Of a stretch of 64,000 nt of DNA, positions 1 through 8,342 are shown one piece after another. The notes below the pieces were generated by a model, which did not search any database, was not told the DNA's origin, and saw nothing but the letters and a program-made list of their open reading frames with translations. Origin of the DNA: JANPBY01 sp963805505 (GTDB lineage Bacteria > Actinomycetota > Actinomycetes > DATJPE01); contig CAWDUP010000007.1 in the NCBI GenBank assembly GCA_963805505.1, positions 496,001 through 560,000 of the forward strand, in the 5' to 3' direction. Position numbers and translations under genes: made by a program. Position 1 is the first letter of the stretch. Each line of letters opens with the position of its first letter.

Positions 1-1
1 G

Positions 2-331
2 CAACGCATCAAGCTGGCGACGCACCTGGGCGAGAAGGGTGGGATCTACGTGCTCGACGAGCCCACCACCGGTCTCCACCTGGCCGACGTGCAGAACTTG
101 CTCGGGCTGCTCGACCGCCTCGTCGACTCAGGCAAGTCCGTGATCGTCATCGAGCACCATCAGGCGGTCATGGCACACGCCGACTGGATCATCGACCTCG
201 GCCCGGGAGCCGGCCACGATGGCGGCAGGGTCGTGTTCCAGGGAACCCCCGCGGAATTGGTCGCCGACCCCTCCACGCTGACCGGCCAGCATCTGTCCGT
301 CTACGTGGGCGAATTCACGGGCGACACGTAG
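2..331 (+). CDS. UvrA-like excinuclease ABC subunit A, C-terminal fragment (5' end outside window)
   Basis: This is the C-terminal part of an ABC-type DNA-damage recognition ATPase of the UvrA family. The reading frame is already open at base 2 and begins with the end of the ABC signature helix (QRIKLATHL). A Walker B segment (VLDEPTTGLH) and the H-loop (VIVIEHHQAV) follow, then the DWIIDLGPGAG and GG-rich end typical of UvrA. The protein stops soon after GTPAEL, with a short tail, as in the shorter UvrA-like paralogues of actinobacteria that are sometimes linked to drug resistance. Whether this is the canonical uvrA or a paralogue cannot be told from the fragment. It converges with the HAD gene downstream. 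Confidence 0.88.
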   Translation, partial: QRIKLATHLGEKGGIYVLDEPTTGLHLADVQNLLGLLDRLVDSGKSVIVIEHHQAVMAHADWIIDLGPGAGHDGGRVVFQGTPAELVADPSTLTGQHLSVYVGEFTGDT

Positions 332-383
332 GTCAAGTGCCGATAATCAACATTATGTCATTCTAGCCAGGCGTGGATCCCCC

Positions 384-1031
384 CTATCTCGCGCTCGAAG
401 CAAGGATGATGTCTTTCACGCCGCTCAACGAGTCGATCCGATAGCGGGCCGCAGCAAAGTCCTGGCCGCGGACGAAGTTGTTGTGAACGATGGCGCAATC
501 GATTCCGGCCGCAACCGCTGAGCGCAGCCCTCTGGATGAATCTTCTACGACCAAGGTCTCTTTCTTGGTGGCCCCAAACTTCCTCAAACCGATCAGGTAC
601 GGCTGTGGGTGTGGCTTGGCGAGGGTGTAGTCCTCGCGGACAAGGACAAAGTCCATGAACCGGGTGATCTGGCGATGTTCGTGGATCAAGTCAAAATCTG
701 CGCGCTTGGCTGTCGTCACGATGGCCATCCGGACGTACTTGGCAAGATCGGCCAGTGTGTCGACAACCCCTTCGATCTCGATAGCTTCGGTTCTGAGGTA
801 GTCCCGGTAGTAGCCGTCGCGAACCACTCGTTGCCGGCTGATGATCTCCTCATCGACACCCGCAGCCCGGGCCTGCGCCCAGGTGCCCAGGCCATGGCCC
901 ATGCCGCGAACGTATTCGTCTCGATCCAACGTCAGTCCGAGTTCGGCCAGGGCTCGGGCGCCCGCCTTGTAGTACCAGTACTCGGTATCCACCAAGACGC
1001 CGTCATGATCGAAAAGGACGTACTTCTTCAC
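384..1031 (-). CDS. HAD-superfamily hydrolase (phosphoglucomutase/phosphatase-like, subfamily IA)
   Basis: About 215 residues with all four HAD motifs: the nucleophile DxD in FDHDGVLVDTE near residue 8, a Thr in VTTAKR near 110, the Lys in KPHPQPY near 143, and the acidic pair in VVEDSSRG near 168. The helical cap between motifs I and II places it in subfamily IA (CbbY/beta-phosphoglucomutase-like phosphatases). The substrate cannot be predicted. I chose the GTG at 1031 because it forms a GTGA overlap with the stop of the upstream CapA-like gene, which implies translational coupling. A longer ORF extends to 1061 but would run into capA. Confidence 0.8.
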   Translation of the reverse strand: MKKYVLFDHDGVLVDTEYWYYKAGARALAELGLTLDRDEYVRGMGHGLGTWAQARAAGVDEEIISRQRVVRDGYYRDYLRTEAIEIEGVVDTLADLAKYVRMAIVTTAKRADFDLIHEHRQITRFMDFVLVREDYTLAKPHPQPYLIGLRKFGATKKETLVVEDSSRGLRSAVAAGIDCAIVHNNFVRGQDFAAARYRIDSLSGVKDIILASSAR

Positions 1032-2197
1032 CGGCTCGGACCTTGGGCAAGCCCCGCGCACAACCGCAGCCGATCTTTTCGATCGATGCCTTCACTCGCG
1101 GCGATGCCCGTGAGTCGGTTGGCGACGCCGTTGACGATGCGCCCCGGAACCCAGCGTGGACTGCTGATGTGACGTCCTTTCGCCGTGAGCAGCAGAACGC
1201 CCGTCTCTGCGGTGGGGCCTTTTCCGGAGACGTAGAAGTCGAAGTTGCCCAAGCCGTAGTCGACGTAGGTGGAGCCGAGGTATCCCCCGCCCAACAAGAT
1301 GTGGGCGTGCTGACCGACGACGACGTCTGCGCCGGCTTGCGCTAGGTCCTCGGCAAGCGTGCGCTGAATCTGAGTCGGACATGGTGTCAGATCTGCGCCG
1401 TAGTGCAGGTCGACGATGACCGTGTCGACTCGTGGCCGCACTCGTTCGACCGCAGCGACTAGGGCGTCGTTGTTGCCATCCAGCGCGGTGGCCACCCCTG
1501 GCTGATGGGGTCCGGCAGACCATGAGGTGACCAGCGAAGCGTCGATGACTGCGCTGGCCCCGAAGAGGGCGATCCTTCTCCCCTTGACCGTCGTGATCCA
1601 CGGCGCGTACGCCTGCTTCGCGTTCAGGCCGATGCCGACGACCGGCATATCGGCCGCTCGGGCAGCCGCCAGCGCGTCCGGCACGCTCACGGGCCCGTAG
1701 TCCAGGGCATGGTTGTTCGCCATCGTCACCACGTCGATGCCCGCCGCCCTCAACGCGGTGAACGCTGCTGGGGGTGCGCGGAAAGTGAACTCCTTGGGTT
1801 CTGGCGACCCACTGGTGGTCACGGCGGTCTCGAGGTTGACGATCGCCAGATCTGCCCTCGACAGAACCCGGGACATCGGCCCGATCGCCGTGGCGGGGTG
1901 ATCCAGACGATCGGCGAGCAAGCCGGCGAAATGTACGTCTCCGGCGAACGCGATACGCACCGCGCGCCGCTTCCTCGCAGGTGGCGCGCTCCCCCGGTCA
2001 CCGTCTTCAGGTGTGGATGCCGTCGGCGAGGCCGAATTGATCACCGGGGACCGAGAGCTACCCAAGTCTGCCCGCCCTCCGTCCGCCCCCATGCCACAGG
2101 CGGGCAACAAAAGACCGACACCCACGACCGTGGCGAGCGCCACGCGCAGGTCCAACCGTCGCCTCCCTTTCAGCCCCCCGTCGGGCCGGAGACGCAT
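1028..2197 (-). CDS. CapA-family (PGA_cap) lipoprotein, metallophosphatase-like
   Basis: A 389-residue protein of the CapA / poly-gamma-glutamate capsule family, which has a calcineurin-like metallophosphatase fold. The N-terminus is a lipoprotein signal (hydrophobic 17-31, then LPACG with Cys34), followed by a Ser/Pro-rich linker. The family motifs are GDVHF (86-90), NLETAVT (121), NNHALDYG (161-168), DLHYG (263-267), GQHAHI (295-300) and YGLGNFDF. It is therefore probably a cell-surface-anchored enzyme acting on envelope polymers. No other capsule genes are nearby, so a true PGA capsule is not implied. It forms a two-gene unit with the HAD phosphatase. The opposite-strand gene at 2305 is divergent. 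Confidence 0.85.
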   Translation of the reverse strand: MRLRPDGGLKGRRRLDLRVALATVVGVGLLLPACGMGADGGRADLGSSRSPVINSASPTASTPEDGDRGSAPPARKRRAVRIAFAGDVHFAGLLADRLDHPATAIGPMSRVLSRADLAIVNLETAVTTSGSPEPKEFTFRAPPAAFTALRAAGIDVVTMANNHALDYGPVSVPDALAAARAADMPVVGIGLNAKQAYAPWITTVKGRRIALFGASAVIDASLVTSWSAGPHQPGVATALDGNNDALVAAVERVRPRVDTVIVDLHYGADLTPCPTQIQRTLAEDLAQAGADVVVGQHAHILLGGGYLGSTYVDYGLGNFDFYVSGKGPTAETGVLLLTAKGRHISSPRWVPGRIVNGVANRLTGIAASEGIDRKDRLRLCAGLAQGPSR

Positions 2198-2304
2198 CAG
2201 GACCCACCACGCATGGTTCGAAGAGTATGGGACTCTGCATGCAGGGCCTGCGTCTCAGACCCTGACCTCTAGACAGAAGCTCGATAGTGACGCAGATTGG
2301 GCGG

Positions 2305-3423
2305 ATGCCTAAGTCCCGTGGATTCCTAGCCCTCGGCGTCGCCGCCGCGCTGTTAGCCGCTACACCCGCCGCCGCGACCCCGATAACCGCCACGTCCGCG
2401 AAGACCCACGCGGGACACGACAACCACCTGCGGCACAAACTGCACTTTCGACAGTGGGTGGTCGACGCGAATCAGAGTTTCCGCGGCCTCGACGCGGTGA
2501 GTCGTCGTACCGCCTGGATCTCCGGCGGAAGCCTCACCGACGGCGGCGCCGGCAGTGTGTGGAGGACAACCGACGGCGGTCGCTCGTGGCAGGACGTGAG
2601 CCCGGCGGGCAGCACTGGGCTGCAGTACCGCGACGTGGAGGCGCGCAGCGCCAAGCGGGCGGTGGTGCTCGCCATCGGTCCGGGCGAGTCGTCGCGGATC
2701 TACAAGACCACGAACGGCGGCAGGTCGTGGGTCGAGACGTTCCGCAACACCGACGAGGCAGCGTTCTACAACTGCATGGACTTCTACCCAGGCGGTCGCC
2801 GCGGGCTCGCCGTGAGCGACTCCGTCGACGGCAAGTTCCGGATCATCGCCACAAACGACTGGGGCAACTCCTGGAAGGTGCTCCCCGATGCCGGCATGCC
2901 GGACTCCGAGGGCGAGTACAACTTCGCCGCCAGCGGCGACTGCCTCGTGATCCGCGGCAACCAGGCCTGGTTCGGCTCCGGTGGTTCTGCCGCCAGGATC
3001 TTCCACTCTCGAGACCACGGCTACACCTGGAAGGCCACCGACTCGACCATCCCCGCAGGTGAATCGGCGGGGGTCTTTGGCCTTGCCTTCAAGAACCCGC
3101 ACCACGGCGTCGCGGTCGGCGGTGACTTTGCGGACCCTGAGTCCGGTCAGGACGCCTCGGCCATCACGCGCAACGGACGCAGCTGGCACAACGGTGGCAA
3201 TCTGGGGCTCCTGGCCGAAGATGTGGCCTGGCTTTCCGGCGCCGGGAGAACCCTGATCGCCACCGGCGAGTCGGGTGATACGGCCGGCAGCCAGCTCAGC
3301 CGCAACGGCGGACGCACCTGGCAGCTGATCAGCGGTGTCGGCTTTCACACCTTGGACTGCACGCCTGACCGGACTTGCTGGGCGGCTGGTGGAGACGGCC
3401 GCGTCGGTCGCTTGCTTTACTAG
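2305..3423 (+). CDS. Exported BNR/Asp-box repeat (Ycf48/sialidase-like beta-propeller) protein
   Basis: About 372 residues. A Sec signal peptide (MPKSRG, hydrophobic core, ATPAAA cleavage region) precedes a domain built of repeated Asp-box motifs: TTDGGRSW, TTNGGRSW, TNDWGNSW, SRDHGYTW and RNGGRTW. This pattern is typical of BNR/photosystem-assembly Ycf48-like and sialidase-type propellers. In heterotrophic actinobacteria such proteins are extracellular and mostly of unknown function. The ORF could start at the GTG at 2287, but the ATG at 2305 gives a compact basic n-region for the signal peptide. Neither start has a strong ribosome binding site. The catalytic residues of true sialidases are not recognisable. 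Confidence 0.82.
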   Translation: MPKSRGFLALGVAAALLAATPAAATPITATSAKTHAGHDNHLRHKLHFRQWVVDANQSFRGLDAVSRRTAWISGGSLTDGGAGSVWRTTDGGRSWQDVSPAGSTGLQYRDVEARSAKRAVVLAIGPGESSRIYKTTNGGRSWVETFRNTDEAAFYNCMDFYPGGRRGLAVSDSVDGKFRIIATNDWGNSWKVLPDAGMPDSEGEYNFAASGDCLVIRGNQAWFGSGGSAARIFHSRDHGYTWKATDSTIPAGESAGVFGLAFKNPHHGVAVGGDFADPESGQDASAITRNGRSWHNGGNLGLLAEDVAWLSGAGRTLIATGESGDTAGSQLSRNGGRTWQLISGVGFHTLDCTPDRTCWAAGGDGRVGRLLY

Positions 3424-3449
3424 AAGTTCTCAGGCATCGGTCAGCAGCC

Positions 3450-4181
3450 GTGACAAGCAGCGACTATTGGGGGACGGCGATCGCCGAGCGTTACGACGAA
3501 ACCTCGGCCTTCATGTTTGAGCCCGCCGTTCTTGACCCGGCTGTGGATCTTCTGCAGGATCTCGCGGGCTCGGGGCCGGCCCTCGAGTTCGCAATCGGCA
3601 CGGGTCGGGTCGCCATCCCGCTGATCGATCGCGGCGTCCGCGTGACCGGAATCGAACTCTCCCAGCCGATGGTCGACCAGCTGCTCAAGAAGCGGCCAGA
3701 TGTCCCCGTGATAGTCGGCGATATGGCCACGAGCACGGCGCCAGGCACCTACTCGCTCGTCTACGTGGTCTGGAACAGCATCGGGAACCTTCGCACCCAA
3801 GCCGAGCAGGTCGCCTGTTTCCGTAACGCGGCACGCCATCTTGAGCCCGGCGGTCGCTTTGTGATCGAGCTGTGGGTCCCGGGCATCCGCCGGTTTCCAC
3901 CTGGGCAGTCGGCTGTGCCGTTTCACGTCGGAAGCGCCCACGTAGGTTTCGACACCTACGACCTGACGACGCAGCAGGGGACGTCTCACCACTACCGGCA
4001 CGAAACCGACGGAACGATCACGTACGCAGCCAGCAATTTTCGGTACATCTGGCCCGCAGAATGCGACCTGATGGCCCAACTCGCTGGACTCAGCCTCGAT
4101 CGCCGGATGGCGGACTGGCACGGCAGCCCTTTCACCAACGACAGCGAGAGTCACATCTCGGTCTGGAACAAGCCAGCCTGA
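3450..4181 (+). CDS. Class I SAM-dependent methyltransferase
   Basis: A 243-residue Rossmann methyltransferase. Motif I is EFAIGTGR (46-53), with the ribose-binding acidic residue Glu69 in VTGIEL and a motif II/III core (PVIVGDMATS, SLVYVVWNSIGNL). It is close to the UbiE/BioC-like methyltransferase_25 group; the substrate is unknown. The upstream extension to 3375 would overlap the preceding gene and lacks family similarity, so the GTG at 3450 (26 bases after that gene) is preferred. No operon partner gives a functional clue. Confidence 0.82.
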   Translation: MTSSDYWGTAIAERYDETSAFMFEPAVLDPAVDLLQDLAGSGPALEFAIGTGRVAIPLIDRGVRVTGIELSQPMVDQLLKKRPDVPVIVGDMATSTAPGTYSLVYVVWNSIGNLRTQAEQVACFRNAARHLEPGGRFVIELWVPGIRRFPPGQSAVPFHVGSAHVGFDTYDLTTQQGTSHHYRHETDGTITYAASNFRYIWPAECDLMAQLAGLSLDRRMADWHGSPFTNDSESHISVWNKPA

Positions 4182-4327
4182 CGCAACGCGCTGGCTCTGC
4201 CGCCTCGGGCCAACATCGGGCACGGCGCCCACACGGCTTGGTCGGCGCAGTGGGAGGAGCGCGCCGTCACGCGCCGTTGGATAATCTCGTGTATGGAATT
4301 GCGCGGCCGCGAGAGACGGTGTGACAC

Positions 4328-4630
4328 GTGGAGTTCGAGCTGACTGGCGAGATCTGGTACTGGCGCGGGCCGTCGCCCTACCACTTCGTCACAGTCCCGG
4401 ATGAGTTGAGCGAGATCATCCGGGAGGTTGCCGCAGAGTTGACGTATGGCTGGGGCATGATCCCGGCCCGCGTGAAGATCGGCGCCACTGAGTGGTCGAC
4501 ATCGCTGTTCCCGCAGAAGGGCCATGCGGCGTACGTCCTTCCCGTGAAAGACGCGGCCAGGCGGGCTGAGCAGCTGACCGTGGGCGACACCGTGGACGTA
4601 CGTCTGGTCGTGGGTGCTGACCGCGCCTAG
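4328..4630 (+). CDS. DUF1905 domain-containing protein
   Basis: A 100-residue single-domain protein that fits the DUF1905 family: an N-terminal FELTGEIWYW strand, the YHFVTVPDE stretch, a GWGMIPARVKIG turn, and TEWSTSLFPQKG followed by YVLPVKDAAR. The family is small, cytoplasmic and uncharacterised; members are often fused to or next to YdeI-like proteins. Translation begins with GTG. The stop codon overlaps the stop of the RES toxin gene on the opposite strand. Confidence 0.8.
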   Translation: MEFELTGEIWYWRGPSPYHFVTVPDELSEIIREVAAELTYGWGMIPARVKIGATEWSTSLFPQKGHAAYVLPVKDAARRAEQLTVGDTVDVRLVVGADRA

Positions 4631-5166
4631 TACCAGGCCGAGAAGGAGCGGGCAGCCGCCACGGGACGGGCGTGGGCGCGCGGCGCAGGAAACCACGCCA
4701 GCTCACGACCGCCGCCAGGTACGGGCCAGGCCGAACGAGCCAAGACTCCACGCAGACTTGCCTCGCGCACACGTTTCGCGGCTCGACGACAGTCGCTCCA
4801 CGCGACCCGACCACCTGATCGCCGCCTCGGGTACGTCGTCGGAAGACCCAGTGCCCGTAGACCGGTCTCGGAGAAGGCGTCGGCAACTCGTTGGCGGCTC
4901 GGCAGAACAGCGGTGACGAGCACGTAGGGAGCGTCCGCGGCCAGATCGGCTGGGTCCACCGGTGTCGGTGCCAGCAGCCGGCGGATCTGCGCACGGGCGA
5001 CCTCGATGTCCTCACACAGGTAGAGCGTTGGTCCATCTCCGGGAGAGTTCCACCGGCCTCCCATCTCGTCGGCGAACGACGGGTCGAGCGGGTCGGTCCA
5101 GCTGGCGTCGGCCACCCTCAGCCAGCCATGGCCCTCCGGCAAAGTCGTTCTGTGCGGATCCGGCAT
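4627..5166 (-). CDS. RES-domain toxin (predicted NAD+-degrading), type II TA system
   Basis: A 179-residue protein with the RES fold signature: GGRWNSPGDGPTLYLCEDIEVARAQ near residues 36-60, the conserved Arg/Glu-containing core of the family. Characterised RES toxins (for example MbcT of Mycobacterium tuberculosis) destroy NAD+ and arrest growth. The gene lies 14 bases downstream of a Xre/MbcA-type antitoxin, in the usual antitoxin-first order. The C-terminus is rich in Arg and Ala and diverges from the family, so activity is inferred, not shown. Confidence 0.78.
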   Translation of the reverse strand: MPDPHRTTLPEGHGWLRVADASWTDPLDPSFADEMGGRWNSPGDGPTLYLCEDIEVARAQIRRLLAPTPVDPADLAADAPYVLVTAVLPSRQRVADAFSETGLRALGLPTTYPRRRSGGRVAWSDCRRAAKRVREASLRGVLARSAWPVPGGGRELAWFPAPRAHARPVAAARSFSAWY

Positions 5167-5180
5167 CTCGGGAGCCTTGC

Positions 5181-5633
5181 CTACGGCGCTACGCGCCGAA
5201 GATCGAACATCGCGGCCACCTGTCGCCGTACCGACGCGGTATCCCCTGTCTCGGCCAGCTCCAGCAAGGACATACCGTCCAGCATGTCGGCGGGCCGCCT
5301 GACTACGGCGGGTATGCGACCGATCTGCACGTAGCGGGCGAGAACGTCAGTCGCAGCGCCGAGATCCGCGACCCCGGGAGAACGCTCCGCCGGCACCCCG
5401 TCGCGCCTCCATTTCGCTATCGCTTGGCGGCTCACCGCGAACACGCGCGCGACGCCAGACGCCGAGACTCCCCACACGTCCATGAACCGCTCAAGGTCGT
5501 TCGCTGCCTCTGTCTCATGCAGCTCACGCTGGAACTGACGCAGGAAAGCCGCCGCCCATGCCGAATCGGCATCCCGCGCGAGCAGACCTGCAGCCTTCTC
5601 AGGTGACAGGGCCACGAGGCTTGTTCTCGCCAT
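5181..5633 (-). CDS. Xre/MbcA/ParS-type antitoxin
   Basis: A 150-residue antitoxin. A helix-turn-helix occupies roughly residues 48-75 (WGVSASGVARVFAVSRQAIAKW). The C-terminus resembles the DUF2384/MbcA-ParS toxin-binding region (LDGMSLLELAETGDTASVRRQV). In this family the C-terminus binds and blocks the RES toxin, and the HTH lets the complex repress its own promoter. The start codon ATG at 5633 lies directly below a cluster of inverted and direct repeats that fits autoregulation. It is first in a two-gene operon with the RES gene. Confidence 0.78.
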   Translation of the reverse strand: MARTSLVALSPEKAAGLLARDADSAWAAAFLRQFQRELHETEAANDLERFMDVWGVSASGVARVFAVSRQAIAKWRRDGVPAERSPGVADLGAATDVLARYVQIGRIPAVVRRPADMLDGMSLLELAETGDTASVRRQVAAMFDLRRVAP

Positions 5634-5680
5634 CCGTCAACCATACGTCAACCTAATGGCGTTTGACAACCATCTGTCAA
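5634..5680 (-). promoter_or_regulatory. Candidate promoter/operator of the RES-Xre operon
   Basis: Read on the minus strand, TTGACA (5680-5675) is a perfect -35. It is also one arm of an inverted repeat TTGACA-N6-TGTCAA (5663-5680). A TANNNT-type -10 (TAGGTT, about 5655-5650) follows after 19 bases. Two near-direct copies of ATGGTTGAC lie between there and the start codon. The overlap of promoter and symmetrical repeats suggests binding by the HTH antitoxin. The leader would be very short. Confidence 0.5.
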
Positions 5681-5752
5681 TGCGCCAGTTCATCCTGTCC
5701 TTCGCGTCGCGCCTCGAAAGCGGCCGTGGCGACAGCCGAACCGATCCGACAA

Positions 5753-6199
5753 TCAGGTGGGGCGGTTGGGACGCAGAGTCCAGAGCACGGTCATCTGCGC
5801 CGTAACAACTCCGTCGCCGTTGACGATCTCGACGGCGACCTCGAACTCTGGGCGCTCCCCCGCGTCCAGCTCCGCGAGAATGGCTTCGGTCGGGCGGAGC
5901 AGCACCGCCGTGGCAGTCAGCGGCCCGAGGGCGACCTTGTGGAACTGGATAGACGCACTGACCGGCAGGGGCATCGCCCGATCCAACGTTGCCAGGAAAT
6001 GCGTGAGAACCACCGCTCCACTCGCCGACTCCCCCAAGGTGAACATGGCGCCGGCGTGTGGCCCGCCGACATGGTTGCGGTGCTCCTCGACATCGGGGAG
6101 CCGTAGCACTGCACGCTCCGGGGTGACATCGACTTCTTCGAGGCCGAGAGTTCGGACGAACGGAACAGAGGCCTGAAGACCGGCGAAGACATCCATCAT
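5753..6199 (-). CDS. DUF4442 / hotdog-fold thioesterase-like protein
   Basis: About 148 residues with the PaaI/DUF4442 hotdog pattern: HRNHVGGPHAGAMFTLGESASGAV (the hotdog helix with its G-HAG active-site segment), PVSASIQFHKVALGPLTATA, and a C-terminal VVTAQMTVLWTLR strand. Such proteins hydrolyse acyl-CoA thioesters; the specific substrate is unknown. A longer open frame runs to 6679 but would overlap the divergent HAD gene and is not hotdog-like, so I start at the ATG at 6199. The HAD gene begins 33 bases away in the opposite direction. Confidence 0.75.
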   Translation of the reverse strand: MMDVFAGLQASVPFVRTLGLEEVDVTPERAVLRLPDVEEHRNHVGGPHAGAMFTLGESASGAVVLTHFLATLDRAMPLPVSASIQFHKVALGPLTATAVLLRPTEAILAELDAGERPEFEVAVEIVNGDGVVTAQMTVLWTLRPNRPT

Positions 6200-6232
6200 G
6201 AGCCGGATGCTACCGGCTGGTAACTTTCCGGA

Positions 6233-6742
6233 ATGGCTGACCCGACCCCACGAGAAACCGGGGCGCCGCCTCCGTGGGCGGTGCTCGATCTGGACGGCGT
6301 CCTGGCCGATACCCGCCACCGGCTGCACCATCTCAGCCGGACGCCGAAGAACTGGGAGGCCTTCTTCGAAGAGGCAGTCGCGGATCCAGTGCTGCCGGAG
6401 GGGCGAGCCGTCGCCGAGCGCCTCCAGACCGACCATCGCATCACCTACGTCACGGGCCGCCCCGAGCGCTGGCGACACGACACCCAGGGCTGGCTGAAGG
6501 CTGCGAACCTTCCACCCGGACACGTCCACATGCGAGGCGACCGCGACCGTCGGCCGGCCCGTGTCGTCAAGCTTGGCATCCTTGCGCGACTCGCGGAACA
6601 GGCTCCCATCGGGGTCCTGGTGGATGACGACCCCCAAGTCGTACGCGCCGCGCGCGCTGCGGGTTTCCTCGTGCTCCATGCCGATTGGATGACCGAGCAG
6701 CCAGCATTGTTCGACGCCCAGGAGATCGACGGAGCAACTTGA
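6233..6742 (+). CDS. HAD-superfamily phosphatase (polynucleotide kinase 3'-phosphatase-like)
   Basis: A 169-residue cytoplasmic HAD protein without a large cap. Motif I is AVLDLDGVLADTRHR (near residue 16), motif II is ITYVTGRPERWR (near 70), a Lys follows near 112 (VVKLGIL), and motif IV is VLVDDDPQVV near 130. The compact layout and TGRPE segment resemble the HAD phosphatase of the PNKP / swiss-army-knife RNA-repair type and class III acid phosphatases. No kinase or ligase partner is adjacent, so a nucleic-acid role is speculative. Confidence 0.7.
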   Translation: MADPTPRETGAPPPWAVLDLDGVLADTRHRLHHLSRTPKNWEAFFEEAVADPVLPEGRAVAERLQTDHRITYVTGRPERWRHDTQGWLKAANLPPGHVHMRGDRDRRPARVVKLGILARLAEQAPIGVLVDDDPQVVRAARAAGFLVLHADWMTEQPALFDAQEIDGAT

Positions 6743-6752
6743 ACGTGCCAGC

Positions 6753-7802
6753 TCACTCGAGCAGCGCCACCGCCGTCTCGAACACCCTGGGGAATCGCTG
6801 CGCCATCGGCACCAGCCGGCGCCGCATCGGCTGTGAAGCAGAAGCGCGAAGCAGGCCCTGAGTCATCGCACTTGACGCGCGAGTTGCCCTCCGCCAGGCG
6901 TCCGCATAGCTCGCGGGGTCATCGTGGCGGATCGCGTAGACGGCGGCACGAGCCTGCCGACTCCCCACGACCAGGCCTTCACCTGTGAGCGCATCGACGT
7001 ATCCTGCGGCGTCCCCGACAAGGAGCACGCGGCCAGCCGAACGGCTGCGCGTCCCCTGAAAAAGGGGGCCGGCACCACGGACCTCTGACGCAGGCGTTGC
7101 GCTGGCCAGTCGCTTGGCCACGTCCGGAAACTCCAGGAGCCACTCGTCGTACGAGCGCCCGCGAACCGCGGTCAGGACAGCCACCCCGACCGTGTGATTG
7201 CCCACAGGGGTGACGTACAGCTCAGCCCGAGACGACCAGTGGACCTCCACGTGGTCCGACCACGGGGGCAGCGTCCAGTGCCTGCGCAGCCCAAACCTTG
7301 CGGGTCTTCGGCTCGGTCGCGCCATCCCGAGCTGCGTTCGGATGTGTGAGTGCAACCCATCGGCAGCAGCCAGGTAGGCGCCCCGAAGCAACTGCCCCGC
7401 AACGTCCACCTCGACATGGGAGGGACGTACGGCACCGAGACGGGCGTCCCCGAGCATGCGTTGGACGCCAGCCGCGTCGGCAGCCTCACTGAGCGCGTCG
7501 TGCAGGACCGTCCGGCGCACGCCCAAGCCTGTTCCGTGCCTGAACTCGGCGCAGACCCGATGCCCCTGCTCCCCCACGTAGGTAATGCCCCGGAACGGGC
7601 AGCCGCTGGGCTGGACACCGAGTTCTTGGATCCGGGCGAGCGCGCTGGGCATGATGCCCTCTCCGCACGCCTTGTCCACCGGGCCACGTCGACGCTCGAC
7701 CAGGGCGACCGTCAACCCCTCGCGCCGCGCCTCGAGCGCTGTGAGCAGCCCGACCGGTCCCCCGCCAACCACCAGCAGGTCATACCCTCTGGGGGAAATC
7801 AC
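6753..7802 (-). CDS. FAD-dependent oxidoreductase (geranylgeranyl reductase / phenolic-lipid hydroxylase-like)
   Basis: About 349 residues. An N-terminal FAD dinucleotide-binding motif (VVGGGPVGLL, 11-20) and the second FAD motif (VLLVGDAAGYVDALTGEG, near 270-290) are typical of the GGR/PHBH-like flavoprotein group. I chose the GTG at 7802 because it makes a GTGA overlap with the upstream methyltransferase stop; the longer frame to 8159 is a shadow of that gene. It is last in an acyltransferase / type III PKS / ICMT operon. By analogy with Streptomyces srsABC it could hydroxylate the polyketide ring to a quinol, which is an inference from context. Confidence 0.82.
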   Translation of the reverse strand: MISPRGYDLLVVGGGPVGLLTALEARREGLTVALVERRRGPVDKACGEGIMPSALARIQELGVQPSGCPFRGITYVGEQGHRVCAEFRHGTGLGVRRTVLHDALSEAADAAGVQRMLGDARLGAVRPSHVEVDVAGQLLRGAYLAAADGLHSHIRTQLGMARPSRRPARFGLRRHWTLPPWSDHVEVHWSSRAELYVTPVGNHTVGVAVLTAVRGRSYDEWLLEFPDVAKRLASATPASEVRGAGPLFQGTRSRSAGRVLLVGDAAGYVDALTGEGLVVGSRQARAAVYAIRHDDPASYADAWRRATRASSAMTQGLLRASASQPMRRRLVPMAQRFPRVFETAVALLE

Positions 7803-8332
7803 CGGTTCCTCGAAGGCTGGGCCGCCGTGAGTGCGGCCTCTTCGCAACGAAGCCGTACGGCCAGCAGCGGGATATTGAGCACCGTGAAGACCACCGCCGT
7901 GATCCAAGCTGTGTGAACCAGCGGAAGCGCCGCCCCTTCGACGACGACAGCGACGTAGTTGGGATGGCGGAAGAACCGGTAAGGACCGCTGGTCTTCAGC
8001 GACAGTCCCGGGACCACGATCACCCGTGTGTTCCACTGTCGACCCAGCGTGCGGATGCACCACCAGCGCAGCGCCTGCGACAACGCGACAAGAACGAGCA
8101 TCGGCCAGCCCAACCAGGGCAGGAACGGTGCTCCGCCGATAACCACCTCCGCTGCGCAACCGAACAGCAGCCCCACGTGGAGCACGACCATGAAGGGATA
8201 GTGGCCTCGACCGGACTCCACCCCGCCGTGGCTGAGCGCCCAGCGGGCGTTGCGGGTGGAGATCACGAGCTCAACAAGGCGCTCAACAGCCACTAGCCCG
8301 ACCAGGACGAGATACCACGTGACCGAAGTCAC
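7799..8332 (-). CDS. Isoprenylcysteine carboxyl methyltransferase (ICMT)-family membrane methyltransferase
   Basis: A 177-residue polytopic membrane protein with about four hydrophobic segments (5-25, 46-66, 71-90, 127-150) and the ICMT/PEMT signature GPYRFFRHPNY (116-126). Relatives next to type III polyketide synthases, such as Bacillus BpsB, O-methylate alkylpyrones. Here it starts (GTG) 10 bases after the PKS stop and overlaps the FAD oxidoreductase by 4 bases. It is therefore probably the methyltransferase that tailors the phenolic-lipid product in the membrane. Confidence 0.83.
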   Translation of the reverse strand: MTSVTWYLVLVGLVAVERLVELVISTRNARWALSHGGVESGRGHYPFMVVLHVGLLFGCAAEVVIGGAPFLPWLGWPMLVLVALSQALRWWCIRTLGRQWNTRVIVVPGLSLKTSGPYRFFRHPNYVAVVVEGAALPLVHTAWITAVVFTVLNIPLLAVRLRCEEAALTAAQPSRNR

Positions 8333-8342
8333 GGCGCAGACC

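Noticed and set aside
1028..2197. Poly-gamma-glutamate capsule locus
   Set aside because: Only a CapA-like protein is present; no ligase (CapB) or CapC/CapE genes.
2353..3348. 331-codon minus-strand frame
   Set aside because: Antisense to the BNR-repeat gene, whose signal peptide and Asp boxes are clear.
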